Made by a program: the position numbers and the translations under genes. From Nocardia neocaledoniensis (lineage in GTDB: Bacteria > Actinomycetota > Actinomycetes > Mycobacteriales > Mycobacteriaceae), in assembly GCF_003182135.1 (NCBI RefSeq), contig NZ_QGTL01000015.1, positions 62,001 through 126,000 of the forward strand: a stretch of 64,000 nt of DNA, given 5' to 3'. The notes below the pieces were generated by a model. That model was not told where the DNA came from. It searched no databases and saw only the letters and a program-made list of their open reading frames with translations. Of this stretch, positions 27,689 to 36,119 are shown in pieces (the first letter of the stretch is position 1; each line of letters opens with the position of its first letter).

Positions 27689-28357
27689 TCACGGGTCCAC
27701 GCGGGTACGGCGCTCGCCCGCCGCGCGGTAGTACTCCTCGAGCCGGGCCCGGACGGCCGCGCGGGCCCGGTGCAGGATCACCCGCTGGTTTCCCGCGGAG
27801 AGGCCGAGCAGTGCGCAGACCTCGTCGGCGGTATAACCCTCCGCGTCGCGCAGGGTGAGCACGACGCGGCCGCGGGCGGGGAGTTCGGCCATGGCCAGGG
27901 CGATCACCGCGCCGATCTCACCGCGTTCGGCGGCGTCCTCGGGGTCGGACCAGCGCTGCGGCTGCTCGCCGGGCCGCCAGTGTCCCGGATACGGGTCGCC
28001 CGCGGGGCGGAAGCGGTCGGGATCGACGGTGGGGCCGTCGTCCTCGGGGAGCAGGCTGCCGAACGGGATGGTCCGATGTTCCCTGATGCCACGCTTTTTC
28101 GCGGTGTTGACCAGGATGCGGAACACCCAGGTCTTGACCGAGGAGCGGCCCTCGAAGCCGTCGATCCCGCGCACGACCGCGAGCCAGGTGTCCTGCACGA
28201 CCTCCTCGGCCGAGGCCGGCGTGGCCACGAACGACCTCGCCAGCCGCAGCATCGATCCCGACCAGGCGGACAGGACGAGGGCGAACGCGGCTTCATCACC
28301 GCGGCGCAGCCGTCGCACCAGCTCGTCGTCGGAGGGGAGTGCGGACCGGCCGTCCAC
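27689..28357 (-). CDS. ECF-type RNA polymerase sigma factor
   Basis: A 222-aa extracytoplasmic-function sigma factor. Region 2 spans about residues 25-90 (LARSFVATPASAEEVVQDTWLAVVRGIDGFEGRSSVKTW in outline: EEVVQDTW, WVFRILVNTA), and region 4 about 158-205 (LPARGRVVLTLRDAEGYTADEVCALLGLSAGNQRVILHRARAAVRARLE in outline: YTADEVCALLGLS). The linker (about 100-150) is long, proline-rich and acidic. No anti-sigma factor gene is adjacent, so control is not evident. The start codon at 28357 is the furthest upstream; a later one is possible. Confidence 0.88.
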   Translation of the reverse strand: MDGRSALPSDDELVRRLRRGDEAAFALVLSAWSGSMLRLARSFVATPASAEEVVQDTWLAVVRGIDGFEGRSSVKTWVFRILVNTAKKRGIREHRTIPFGSLLPEDDGPTVDPDRFRPAGDPYPGHWRPGEQPQRWSDPEDAAERGEIGAVIALAMAELPARGRVVLTLRDAEGYTADEVCALLGLSAGNQRVILHRARAAVRARLEEYYRAAGERRTRVDP

Positions 28358-28425
28358 GCGCTGTCCTCGCTCTCGTCGCGGCGGGGTGCTGACGGCTCAC
28401 TGTAGCCCGCCGCGCGCGGCGATTC

Positions 28426-28992
28426 TCAGGCGCGACCAAGGCCGAGCGCCCGGGCGATCCGCGTCAGCAGCCGCGACATCCTGGCGGGCGGGGAGTCCGG
28501 GGCCGGGATGCCGATCGGGCGCACACGGCCGTTGTGGATGGCGTCGATCTTCCAGCCGTGCGCGGTGCGGACCGCCACGATGGTCTGCCGGGAGAGTCGT
28601 CGCCGCGGCAGGCGTGACCGCCACGGCATCAGCACCGAACCGGTGCCGTGCAGAAGCGCCACGCCTGGCGCGAGATGGCGCACCGATTCCAGGTCGCCGA
28701 CCAGCGCCGAGCCGGTCAGCACACCACGGAAGAGCTGGTCGTGATTGTGCTGGTGCGCGGGTCTGCCCCTGGCGACGCTGCCGTCGTAGGAGACGTAGTC
28801 GGAGTCCGCGGTGAACAGCGCGCCGAACGCGGCGGCGTCGCCCGCGGTCCAGGCGCGCAGGAAGTCGTCGAAGAGGGCGGCGAGGGCGACGTCGTCGGCA
28901 GGATCCGGCGCGGCGGTGACGACCTGTGTCGCGGTGGAGGTGGCGCGCAGCGGGGCGACGGTGCTCGCGGTGGGATCGGTGGTGGTGCGCAT
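28426..28992 (-). CDS. SnoaL-like/SgcJ-EcaC family protein (DUF4440-type NTF2 fold)
   Basis: A 188-aa protein with one NTF2-like domain (about residues 35-150). LFDDFLRAWTAGDAAAFGALFTADSDYVSYDG and HQHNHDQLFRGVL are typical of the SgcJ/EcaC group. The end GWKIDAIHNGRVRPIG is also typical, followed by a basic tail. These domains bind small hydrophobic ligands or catalyse isomerisations; the substrate is unknown. AAGGAAG precedes the ATG at 28992. It is divergent from a MarR gene across 65 bases, so is probably its regulatory target, and is followed by the ECF sigma gene 68 bases on. Confidence 0.85.
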   Translation of the reverse strand: MRTTTDPTASTVAPLRATSTATQVVTAAPDPADDVALAALFDDFLRAWTAGDAAAFGALFTADSDYVSYDGSVARGRPAHQHNHDQLFRGVLTGSALVGDLESVRHLAPGVALLHGTGSVLMPWRSRLPRRRLSRQTIVAVRTAHGWKIDAIHNGRVRPIGIPAPDSPPARMSRLLTRIARALGLGRA

Positions 28993-29029
28993 GGCGGCTT
29001 CCTTTTCGGGCTACGATGAATTCGACCAA

Positions 29030-29067
29030 CGAAAGTTACGATAACCGAAAGTTTAGAATGTCGAAAG
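29030..29067. promoter_or_regulatory. Three CGAAAG direct repeats at exact 16-base spacing
   Basis: CGAAAG occurs at 29030, 29046 and 29062, each exactly 16 bases apart; the first two extend to CGAAAGTT. A short inverted repeat GTTACGATAAC (29035-29045) sits between them. The array spans the gap between snoaL and marR and runs into the first codons of marR, as expected for an autoregulatory site. Confidence 0.6.
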
Positions 29068-29516
29068 ATGTAGATCTCGGCGAGATCCTCCTGGGTATCC
29101 GGCTGCTGCAGCAGAGCTTCGACGCCTTCGACGAGGTCGCGGCGGCGCGTCTCGCCCTCAACCGCACCGACCTGCGCTGCCTCGACATCGTGCTGGCCAC
29201 CGGTCCGCTGCCGGCTGGTGAGCTCAGTGCCGCGCTCAAGCTCAGTCCGGCGGCCACCACCACCGTCATCGACCGGTTGGAACGCGTGAGCCTGGTCGCG
29301 CGCACCCGCGACCCGGGCAATCGTCGTCGCGTTCTCGTCGAGGCCACCGACGAGGCTCGTGCCGCCGAGGCGGAGATCTTCGTGCCGGTGGGCCGGGCCG
29401 GCGCCGAGGCGCTCGCGCGCTACGGTCCGGCCGAGTTGGCCGTGATCGACGACTTCCTGACGACCGCGCGCGCGGTTCAGCAGGCGCAGATCGACCGGGT
29501 GCGTGGCCTGACCTAG
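29058..29516 (+). CDS. MarR family transcriptional regulator
   Basis: A 152-aa winged-helix regulator. The recognition region is AGELSAALKLSPAATTTVIDRLERVSLV, whose key residues are the ALKLSPAA turn and TTVIDRLE helix; the wing is RTRDPGNRRRVLVE. The C-terminal helices mediate dimerisation. The ATG at 29058 lies within the CGAAAG repeat array. Divergence from the SnoaL-like gene suggests that gene is its target. Confidence 0.87.
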   Translation: MSKDVDLGEILLGIRLLQQSFDAFDEVAAARLALNRTDLRCLDIVLATGPLPAGELSAALKLSPAATTTVIDRLERVSLVARTRDPGNRRRVLVEATDEARAAEAEIFVPVGRAGAEALARYGPAELAVIDDFLTTARAVQQAQIDRVRGLT

Positions 29517-29541
29517 GTGATCGGATCGCCGGGTGAATTTC

Positions 29542-29555
29542 TAGAACACGTTATA
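29542..29555. promoter_or_regulatory. KstR-like operator
   Basis: TAGAACACGTTATA fits the 14-base KstR consensus TnnAACnnGTTnnA at every fixed position. KstR is the TetR repressor of cholesterol catabolism in mycobacteria and rhodococci. The site lies 50-64 bases before a steroid-dehydrogenase-like gene, where it would cover the promoter. Confidence 0.7.
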
Positions 29556-29605
29556 GTTTCTTTCGGGTGGCCTCCCCAGTGCGGCCGCTCGAAAGGTGGA
29601 GGTCA

Positions 29606-31201
29606 GTGCGGACCAGGGATTGTGCAGCCGATGTCGTCGTCGTCGGATACGGCGGCGCGGGAGTGAGCGCGGCGCTGGCCGCGTGCGAGGCCGGGGCGGA
29701 CGTCCTCGCGCTCGACCGCTACCTCGGCGGCGGCGCGACCACGTTGTCCGGCGGCATCGTGTACGCGGGCGGCGGCACCTGGGTGCAGCGGGCCGCCGGC
29801 GTCGACGACGATGTCGAGAACATGCTCGCCTACCTGCGCGCCGAGGTCGGTGACGCGGTGAGCGCCGAGACCCTGCGCCGGTTCTGCGAGGAATCCCCGG
29901 CGATGATCGACTGGCTCTCCGGTCACGGCGTGCCGTTCCAGCCGTCGCTGTGCCCGTACAAGACCTCGTACCCGACCGACGACTACTACCTCTACTACTC
30001 CGGCAGCGAGAACTCCGGCGGCTACCGGGAACTCGCGACCCCGCGCCAGCGCGGGCACCGCACGCACGGTCCCGGCGTCTCGGGCAAGGCGCTGTTCGGG
30101 CCGCTCGCCGCGTCGGCGGCCCGGCACGGGGTCCACGTCCGAACCGGTACCAGGGCAACGGGTCTCGTGGTGGAGGACGGTCGGGTCATCGGGGTCGAGG
30201 CCGTCACCCTCGACGGCGCGCCCGCGCTGGTGCGCCGCCGCTTCGCCGCGCTGGCCCGCGTCTCCGCCAAACCCGGTGTGTACCACCAGGGTCTGCGCGC
30301 CGCGATGGAGCTGCTGCTGGCGCGGATCGAGCGCAGGCACGGCACCCGCGTGCGGATCCACGCGAGCTCGGGGGTCGTGCTCACCACGGGCGGGTTCATC
30401 GCCAACGGCGCGATGGTGGCCGAGCACGCGCCGGGCTATCCGTGGGCGCAGGGCCTGCCGCTCGGCACCGCGGGCGACGACGGCAGCGGCATCACCATGG
30501 CCGCCGACATCGGCGCGGCGACCGGCAAGATGGACGCGCTGTCGACCTGGCGGTTCATCGCGCCGCCGAGCGCGATGTTCGGCGCGATCGCGGTGAACGC
30601 GCTGGGCGAGCGCATGATCGACGAATCCCGCTACGGGGCGGCGCTGGGCGCCGCCATCGCCGCCGCGCCCGGCCACCGGGCCTGGCTGCTCGTCGACGCC
30701 GCGCTGGAGGCGCAGGCGCGCGCGCAGATCGGGCCGCAGTCGGTGTGGTTCCAGCGGATGCAGACCGAACGGCTGCTGCGTTTCGGCCGCGTCGCGGGTG
30801 GGTCGGTGGAGGACGTCGCCGCCCGCGCGGGCATCGACGCCGCGGCCCTGCGCGCCACCGTGGACGCGCACAACGAGGCCATCGCCAGGAACCTGCCCGA
30901 CCCCTTCGGCAAGCCCGCCGATCTGCGCCGCCCGATCGGCGCCGGACCCGTCGCGCTCCTGGACATCTCGTTCACCGCCCGCCTCACCTATCCGATGCCC
31001 ATGCTCACCCTCGGCGGCCTGCTCGTCGACGAGGACACCGGCGCCGTGCGCGCCGAGGAGGGTGGCGTCATCCCCGGGCTCTACGCGGCCGGGCGGGCGG
31101 CGGTCGGAATCTGCGCGAACTCCTACGTCAGCGGTCTTTCGCTGGCCGATTGCGTGTTCTCCGGACGGCGCGCGGGCACCCACAGCGCCAAGCTCGGCTG
31201 A
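29606..31201 (+). CDS. FAD-dependent 3-ketosteroid dehydrogenase-like flavoprotein
   Basis: A 531-aa flavoprotein of the fumarate reductase/3-ketosteroid dehydrogenase superfamily. The Rossmann loop is VVVVGYGGAGVSAALAACEAG (VGYGGAGVSA), then GGGATTLSGGIVYAGGGT, which wraps the FAD. The C-terminal FAD region reads PGLYAAGRAAVGICANSYVSGLSLADCVFSGRRAG, again family-typical. The order and short loops resemble the 3-ketosteroid delta4-(5alpha)-dehydrogenase group more than the delta1 enzyme KstD; this is from memory, not alignment. The GTG at 29606 has GGAGG at the right spacing; longer in-frame starts at 29567 and 29579 exist. The KstR-like operator upstream supports a role in steroid breakdown. 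Confidence 0.82.
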   Translation: MRTRDCAADVVVVGYGGAGVSAALAACEAGADVLALDRYLGGGATTLSGGIVYAGGGTWVQRAAGVDDDVENMLAYLRAEVGDAVSAETLRRFCEESPAMIDWLSGHGVPFQPSLCPYKTSYPTDDYYLYYSGSENSGGYRELATPRQRGHRTHGPGVSGKALFGPLAASAARHGVHVRTGTRATGLVVEDGRVIGVEAVTLDGAPALVRRRFAALARVSAKPGVYHQGLRAAMELLLARIERRHGTRVRIHASSGVVLTTGGFIANGAMVAEHAPGYPWAQGLPLGTAGDDGSGITMAADIGAATGKMDALSTWRFIAPPSAMFGAIAVNALGERMIDESRYGAALGAAIAAAPGHRAWLLVDAALEAQARAQIGPQSVWFQRMQTERLLRFGRVAGGSVEDVAARAGIDAAALRATVDAHNEAIARNLPDPFGKPADLRRPIGAGPVALLDISFTARLTYPMPMLTLGGLLVDEDTGAVRAEEGGVIPGLYAAGRAAVGICANSYVSGLSLADCVFSGRRAGTHSAKLG

Positions 31202-31282
31202 GCGGCGCCGATGAGTTCGCCCGCCCGGACCCGTCCTAGCGGGTAGACCGGCCGTCGGGTCCGGTCGAAGGGAGAACCGACG

Positions 31283-32080
31283 ATGCCCACTGTCCGGTCG
31301 AAGGACGGCACCACCCTCGCCTACGACGTGCTCGGCGCGGGGCCCGCGCTGGTGCCGATCACCGGCGCGACCTGCTTCCGGCGGTTCCGGCCGGTCGCCG
31401 CCGACGCCAGGGTGTTCGCCACCGCGTTCACCGTCCACCACTGGGATCGGCGCGGCCGCGGCGACAGCGGCGACACCGCGCCCTGGTCGGTGGACCGCGA
31501 GGTCGACGACATCGAGGCGATCATCGACGCCGCGGGCGGGCACGCGATCCTCTACGGTCACTCCTCCGGCGCCGCCTTGGCGCTCGAGGCCGCGGTCCGG
31601 TTGCCGCACAAGGTCGACGCGGTCGTCGTCTACGACGCCTCCTATGTGCACGACGCGGCCGAGCGCGATTCCTACGCCCGGCTGGCGGCGCGGGTGGCCG
31701 CGCTGCTCGACGAGGGCGCGCACGGCCGGGCGCTGAAGGCGTTCCTGCGCGGCATCGGCATGCCGCGCGCCTTCGTCGCCCTGCTGCCGCTAATGCCCGG
31801 CTGGCGCACGATGAAGGCCCTCGCCCCGACCCTGCGCTACGACATCGCCCTCACCGAGGACCTCCCACCGGTACACCGCTTCACCGCGATCGACCTGCCG
31901 GTCCAGGTGCTCGTGGGGGAGAAGAACCCGCCGGGCCTGGACGAGGTCGCCCGCATGCTGGCCGCCGCCATCCCTCGCGCGACCTACCGCGCCCTCTCCG
32001 GCCAGAACCACATGGTCAACGCGAAGGCTCTGCTCCCGATCCTCATCGACGCGTCGACGAATCACGTTCGGCGCCGATAG
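31283..32080 (+). CDS. Alpha/beta fold hydrolase
   Basis: A 265-aa hydrolase. The oxyanion region and nucleophile elbow LYGHSSGAALALE (GHSSG, Ser near residue 94) are clear, and VLVGEKNPPG plus the late SGQNHMV hold the acid and base. DRRGRGDSGD is typical of this family. GAAGGGAG precedes the ATG. Substrate is unknown. It sits 81 bases after the steroid-dehydrogenase-like gene and could be part of the same transcript. Confidence 0.88.
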   Translation: MPTVRSKDGTTLAYDVLGAGPALVPITGATCFRRFRPVAADARVFATAFTVHHWDRRGRGDSGDTAPWSVDREVDDIEAIIDAAGGHAILYGHSSGAALALEAAVRLPHKVDAVVVYDASYVHDAAERDSYARLAARVAALLDEGAHGRALKAFLRGIGMPRAFVALLPLMPGWRTMKALAPTLRYDIALTEDLPPVHRFTAIDLPVQVLVGEKNPPGLDEVARMLAAAIPRATYRALSGQNHMVNAKALLPILIDASTNHVRRR

Positions 32081-32124
32081 GTCTCGTGCGGTGCCGTTGC
32101 TCGGCGCGGGGACCAGGCCGACGC

Positions 32125-32684
32125 TCAGACCGTGACAGGCGTGCCGCTGTCGAGGCGTTGGTAGCGGATGCCCTCGGGCAGGAGTCCGGCGAGCTGGTCG
32201 GTCAGGGTGCGGCCCATCTCGTTGAGGTCGCCGTCGTGAATCGGCACGACCAGACCCGGCCGCGTCGCGGTGACGTAGTCCACGGCGTCGGCGTAGCGCA
32301 TCCACGGCCCGCTCACCGGCAGGAACAGCACGTCCAGGAGGGTGCTGTCGGGCAGCGCGGGAAACGCGTCACCGGGATGCAGGATCCGGCCGTCGATCAG
32401 ATAGGCGACATTCGGCGACTCGGGCAGCGAGGAGTGGATCGCGGCGTGCTCACCCACGATCGACCGCACTGTCACGCCCGCGCTCTCGAAGGGCGCGTCC
32501 GCCGTGGCGACCTCGAGTCGCCCGGTCTCCGCGCCCGCCTCGGCCAGCTTGTCCACGACGCCGGCCGGCGCCAGCACGCGGCTGCTCGGATTCCTGGTGA
32601 GGGCCGAGGCGACTCGGCCGATGTCGACATGGTCTTCGTGATCGTGGGTGATGAGGTCGCGCGGGAATTGAACGAATGCCGGGT
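32125..32684 (-). pseudogene. 5'-truncated metallo-beta-lactamase-fold hydrolase
   Basis: The minus strand encodes the metal-binding segment LITHDHEDHVDIG and the rest of an MBL-fold hydrolase to the stop: ESAGVTVRSI, HPGDAFPALPDSTLLDVLFLPVSGPWM and PIHDGD. The N-terminal 45-60 residues that should come before the HxHxDH motif (first strands, for example the GHSC and DP segments) are missing. The frame continues upstream only as antisense of the tetR gene, with no start codon near the motif. The first in-frame GTG would remove the metal site. It looks like a remnant cut by the neighbouring tetR region. A sequencing or annotation frameshift is less likely, as no lost N-terminus is visible nearby. 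Confidence 0.6.
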
Positions 32685-32695
32685 CTTGGTAAATT
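32668..32695 (+). promoter_or_regulatory. Sigma70-type promoter candidate for tetR
   Basis: TTGAAC (32668-32673) and TAAATT (32690-32695) are spaced by 16 bases in an AT-rich patch, 60 bases before the tetR start. It overlaps the 5' end of the truncated MBL-fold gene. Confidence 0.4.
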
Positions 32696-32754
32696 ACCGG
32701 TTGTACAGCGGCGGTTCCGGCTGCCGCGTGGACGGGCGAGGAGAGGCCAACCGC

Positions 32755-33348
32755 ATGCCGCGAACCGTGGGGACCAAGGGGATGCCGCGTGCGCAGCGTG
32801 AGGCACAGATCCTGGCCGCCGCGGCCGAGCAGATCGCGCACGTGGGCTACGCGGGGCTCTCGCTCGGTGTGGTCGCCGAACGCGTCGGTGTCTCGAAACC
32901 GTTGGTGTACTCGTATTTCGGGACCAAGGACGGCCTCTACTCGGCCTGTGTGACGCGCGTGGGCGAGGACATCGCCGATGCCGTCGAACCGGTCCTGGCC
33001 GGCCCGCCGGAACTGGCCATGGCCGAGGCGACCCTGGTCGCGATCTTCGGGGTGCTGGCCGAGCGGCCCTACCAGTGGAACGTGCTGACCGATCGCACCC
33101 ACCCGGCCGACGGACCCGCCGCCGAGGCCGCCCGTGCCGCGCGGCGCCGCATCGCCGAACAGGCCGCCAGGGGATCGGCCGCGGTCCTGATGGCCCGCGG
33201 CGTCACCGACCCGGCCGACCTGTCCGCCATGGCCGAGGTCTGGATGGGCATGGTCGGCGCGATGGTGTCCTGGTGGCAGCGTCATCCCGAGGAGAGCGCC
33301 GAGGCGATGGCCGCCCGCAGCCGACGCCTCATCGCCGTCTTCGGCTGA
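32755..33348 (+). CDS. TetR family transcriptional regulator
   Basis: A 197-aa regulator. The HTH (about residues 12-60) reads AEQIAHVGYAGLSLGVVAERVGVSKPLVYSYFGTKDGLY in outline, with the recognition part VSKPLVYSYF. The C-terminal ligand domain includes a Trp-rich end (WMGMVGAMVSWWQRHPEES), common in regulators of lipid or acyl-CoA pathways. GAGGAGAG precedes the ATG at 32755. The adjacent genes are a truncated MBL-fold gene and a second tetR. Confidence 0.9.
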   Translation: MPRTVGTKGMPRAQREAQILAAAAEQIAHVGYAGLSLGVVAERVGVSKPLVYSYFGTKDGLYSACVTRVGEDIADAVEPVLAGPPELAMAEATLVAIFGVLAERPYQWNVLTDRTHPADGPAAEAARAARRRIAEQAARGSAAVLMARGVTDPADLSAMAEVWMGMVGAMVSWWQRHPEESAEAMAARSRRLIAVFG

Positions 33349-33510
33349 CCAGCCCGCGGTTCTCGAGCGGGTTCACAGCGGCTTCGGCGCGGGCCATGTC
33401 ACCGGCGACAATCCCGCGACATCCGACCCACCGGACCGGCTCCGTCACCGCCGCGGGTCTCCTAGGGTGGGGGACGCTTCAGCTCCCCGGGCGCTGGTTT
33501 GGAGGTTTCG

Positions 33511-34191
33511 GTGCCGCCCAGAACGACGAACAGACGGAAGCAGTCCGGCCAGGTGCGGCGACAGCCCTCCCAGGACCGGGCGCGGGAGACCCGTGATCAC
33601 ATCCTCGACACCGCCGCCGAGTTGTTCGGCGCGCACGGCGTCGAGCAGACCTCGACCAACCGCATCGCCGCCGAGGCGGGCGTCAGCATCGGCACGCTCT
33701 ACCGCTACTTCGCGGATCGATCGGTGATCGTCGACGAACTGCTCGACCGCCTGCTCGCCGATCTGGAACGCGGATTCACCGCGCGCGCCTTCGAATTCGC
33801 CGGACCGCGCACGGAGGTCACGGCCGAGTACTGCGCGGGGATCGTCAGCGAGATCCTGGCGATCTTCGCCGACATCCTGGTGGCGAACTCGGCGCTGCTG
33901 CGCGCGCTGATCGGCGGCGTGCAGTTCTACAGCACCGGGCTGCCGCAGTTCGAACAACGACTGCGGCTGATCGTCAAGGTCGTGCTCATCCAGGGGCTCG
34001 GCCCGGCCGACGATCGCTACCTCGACACCGTCGCCTTCGTCTTCATCAACACCGGCTTCGCCGCGGTGGTGCGGGCCGCGGCCGACGAGGTGTCGGAGCG
34101 GGAACGGGTCGACGCCATCGCCATGACCGCCCGCATGATGGGCACCTGGCTGGCCGCCGAAGTCGCCGCCCGCGAGAGCGCGGCGCCCTGA
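33511..34191 (+). CDS. TetR family transcriptional regulator
   Basis: A 226-aa regulator with a basic N-terminal tail (RRKQSGQVRRQPSQDRARETRD in outline, rich in Arg) before the HTH: ILDTAAELFGAHGVEQTSTNRIAAEAGVSIGTLYRYFADRS, key residues VSIGTLYRYF. The start is the GTG at 33511, set by GGAGG (33501-33505) at 5 bases. It lies 162 bases after the first tetR gene, and 89 bases before the UbiB-like kinase gene, which it may control. Confidence 0.9.
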   Translation: MPPRTTNRRKQSGQVRRQPSQDRARETRDHILDTAAELFGAHGVEQTSTNRIAAEAGVSIGTLYRYFADRSVIVDELLDRLLADLERGFTARAFEFAGPRTEVTAEYCAGIVSEILAIFADILVANSALLRALIGGVQFYSTGLPQFEQRLRLIVKVVLIQGLGPADDRYLDTVAFVFINTGFAAVVRAAADEVSERERVDAIAMTARMMGTWLAAEVAARESAAP

Positions 34192-34197
34192 GCCGGC

Positions 34198-34239
34198 GTG
34201 ACCGGTCACAGAAACCTGCCCGAAGTGATACCGATCGGT
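34198..34239. promoter_or_regulatory. Two palindromes upstream of the ABC1/UbiB kinase gene
   Basis: GTGACCGGTCAC (34198-34209) is a perfect 12-bp palindrome and ACCGATCGGT (34230-34239) a perfect 10-bp one, with similar ACCG-CGGT half-sites. They lie between the tetR stop and the next start and are candidate TetR binding sites. Confidence 0.4.
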
Positions 34240-34280
34240 CCGTGCGGCGGCAGAATGTGGGTCCGACGCGAGGAGGGAAT

Positions 34281-35657
34281 GTGGCGGAGCGACGGGTACC
34301 GACGGGACGGGTCTCGCGGGGGACCAGGCTGGGACGTCTGGCGGCCGGGCAGGCCGCGCGAGGAGTGGGGACCCGCCTGGCGATGATCGGGCGCACGGAG
34401 CAGGCCCGCTCGGTGCTGGCGCAGCGGTCCTCGCTGCGGGCCGCGCAGCAGATCGTCACGGTGCTCGGCGGCATGAAGGGCGCGGCGATGAAGCTGGGCC
34501 AGATGGTGTCGGTGCTGGATCTGGACCTGATCCCCGAGGACTATCGCGAGATGTTCCGGGTGAAGCTGGCCGAACTGCTCGACAGCGCGCCGCAGGTGCC
34601 CTTCGCCGAGATGAAGGCGGTCATCGAGGCCGACCTCGGCCGCCTGGGCGGGGTGTTCGCCGATTTCGATCCGGAACCGGTGGCCTCGGCCTCGATCGGC
34701 CAGGTGTACCGGGCCCGCCTGCACGACGGACGGCTGGTCGCGGTGAAGGTGAAGTATCCCGGCGTCGACAAGGCCGTGCGGGCCGACATGCGTAACCTGC
34801 AGTTCTTCAGCGGACTGTGGAAATCGTTCCTGCCCACCGCCGCCGACACCGATGTGCTCGACGAGATCGCCAGGAACATCACGGCCGAACTGGACTACCG
34901 GCGCGAAGCCCGCACCCAGCACCGGGTCGCGGACCGTTATCGCGGCCACCCGCTGATCACGGTGCCGGACAGCATCGGCGAATTCTGCACCGACAACGTG
35001 CTGGTCACCGACTTCGTCGAAGGCAGGGCGTTCCAGCAGATCCGCGCGCTGCCCGCGGCCGATCGGGATCGCATCGGCGAGCTGGTGTACCGGTTCTACA
35101 TCACCGGCATGTTCGTCGACGGCGAGTACTGCGCCGACCCGCATCCGGGCAACATCCTGCTCGCCGAGGACGGCCGCGTCGGCTTCGTCGACTTCGGCCT
35201 CTACAACACGATCGACCGCGCGCATCTGGAGCTGGAGCGCCAGGTGCTCTGCGCGGCAGCGGATTTCCGCGCCGACGAGGTGTACCGGCTGTGGACCGAA
35301 CACGGCATCGTCGACCCGCGGGGGCCGGTGAGCGCGCAGGACTGCCTGGAGTACGTGTGGTCGGTGACCGGCTGGCATCTGCTCGACGAGGAGGTCACCG
35401 TCACCCCGGAGATCGCGACCAGCGCCGTGGTGCTCGCGACCGATCCGCGCGCCACCGAGCACCACGACGTCCGGCACCTGCTGCTGCCGCCCCAGCACGT
35501 GTTCTCCCGCCGCGCCGACCTGTTCACCCTCACCGCGCTCGGCCAGATCGAGGCGACCAGCAACTGGCACCGGCTGGCCCGCGAATGGCTCTACGACGAG
35601 GCCCCGAGCACCGAGCTGGGCCGCGAGATCGCCGCCTGGCGAGCGGCCGGGCGCTAG
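34281..35657 (+). CDS. ABC1/UbiB (AarF) atypical kinase family protein
   Basis: A 458-aa protein of the ABC1/UbiB/COQ8 family, atypical protein-kinase-like ATPases linked to isoprenoid lipid metabolism. The KxGQ family motif is MKLGQMVSVLD; the nucleotide-binding ASIGQVYRA and VKVKYPG follow, then ADPHPGNIL (catalytic loop) and VDFGLYN (the DFG equivalent). Length is normal. It starts at the GTG at 34281 after GAGGAGGG. The stop overlaps the convergent small gene by four bases. It is not next to quinone genes, so its target is unknown. Confidence 0.92.
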   Translation: MAERRVPTGRVSRGTRLGRLAAGQAARGVGTRLAMIGRTEQARSVLAQRSSLRAAQQIVTVLGGMKGAAMKLGQMVSVLDLDLIPEDYREMFRVKLAELLDSAPQVPFAEMKAVIEADLGRLGGVFADFDPEPVASASIGQVYRARLHDGRLVAVKVKYPGVDKAVRADMRNLQFFSGLWKSFLPTAADTDVLDEIARNITAELDYRREARTQHRVADRYRGHPLITVPDSIGEFCTDNVLVTDFVEGRAFQQIRALPAADRDRIGELVYRFYITGMFVDGEYCADPHPGNILLAEDGRVGFVDFGLYNTIDRAHLELERQVLCAAADFRADEVYRLWTEHGIVDPRGPVSAQDCLEYVWSVTGWHLLDEEVTVTPEIATSAVVLATDPRATEHHDVRHLLLPPQHVFSRRADLFTLTALGQIEATSNWHRLAREWLYDEAPSTELGREIAAWRAAGR

Positions 35658-35974
35658 ACCTCCACGGCCGGATCCTCGCCGCGGTACCCCCGCGCCAGCG
35701 CCGCGGTGACGGTGGCGCGCAGCTCACCCAGCAACTCGGCCCCGATGTCGGGAGCCGCGAGGGTCAGCGCCTCCTGAGCGTCGCCGTCGACCCGCTCGAA
35801 CGGGATGCCCTGCGCCGCACACCCGCCCGCGGCGGCGGCCAGCCGGTCCATGAGCAGGTGGGTGGTCGTGCCGGGTCGACCGAGCAGCGCCAGTTCGACC
35901 TGGATCGCGATCGAGACGATGAGGGAGGTGCGATCGGGTCCGGTGCCGTGCCGATCGGCGGTGGGATCTGCCAT
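35654..35974 (-). CDS. Small conserved-looking hypothetical protein
   Basis: A 106-aa protein I do not recognise. The N-terminus is polar, followed by a helical segment (SLIVSIAIQVELALLGRPG) and a mainly alpha-helical rest ending in an acidic tail (RGEDPAVEV). There is no signal peptide or clear motif. Codon bias is that of a real gene (very high GC at third positions). The ATG at 35974 is chosen because upstream codons look like non-coding Arg/Pro-rich sequence. It may be a cytosolic helper of unknown role. It overlaps the convergent UbiB-like gene by four bases. Confidence 0.6.
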   Translation of the reverse strand: MADPTADRHGTGPDRTSLIVSIAIQVELALLGRPGTTTHLLMDRLAAAAGGCAAQGIPFERVDGDAQEALTLAAPDIGAELLGELRATVTAALARGYRGEDPAVEV

Positions 35975-36119
35975 GACTGCTGACGATAGGGCGCGGGCGC
36001 CGGGCCGGGCGGCGATGGAAATTGTTCTGCGCCAAGGTACGACGTGGCTGTCGCCACCACGTGTAACCCGACAACCCGCGCCGGCGCGAAGGGCACTAGG
36101 GTCGAGGGGAGGGAGGGGC

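Noticed and set aside
29603..31723. 706-aa minus-strand frame opposite the flavoprotein and hydrolase
   Set aside because: Shadow frame: repeated Arg/Gly/Val/His composition without structure; both plus-strand genes have clear motifs.
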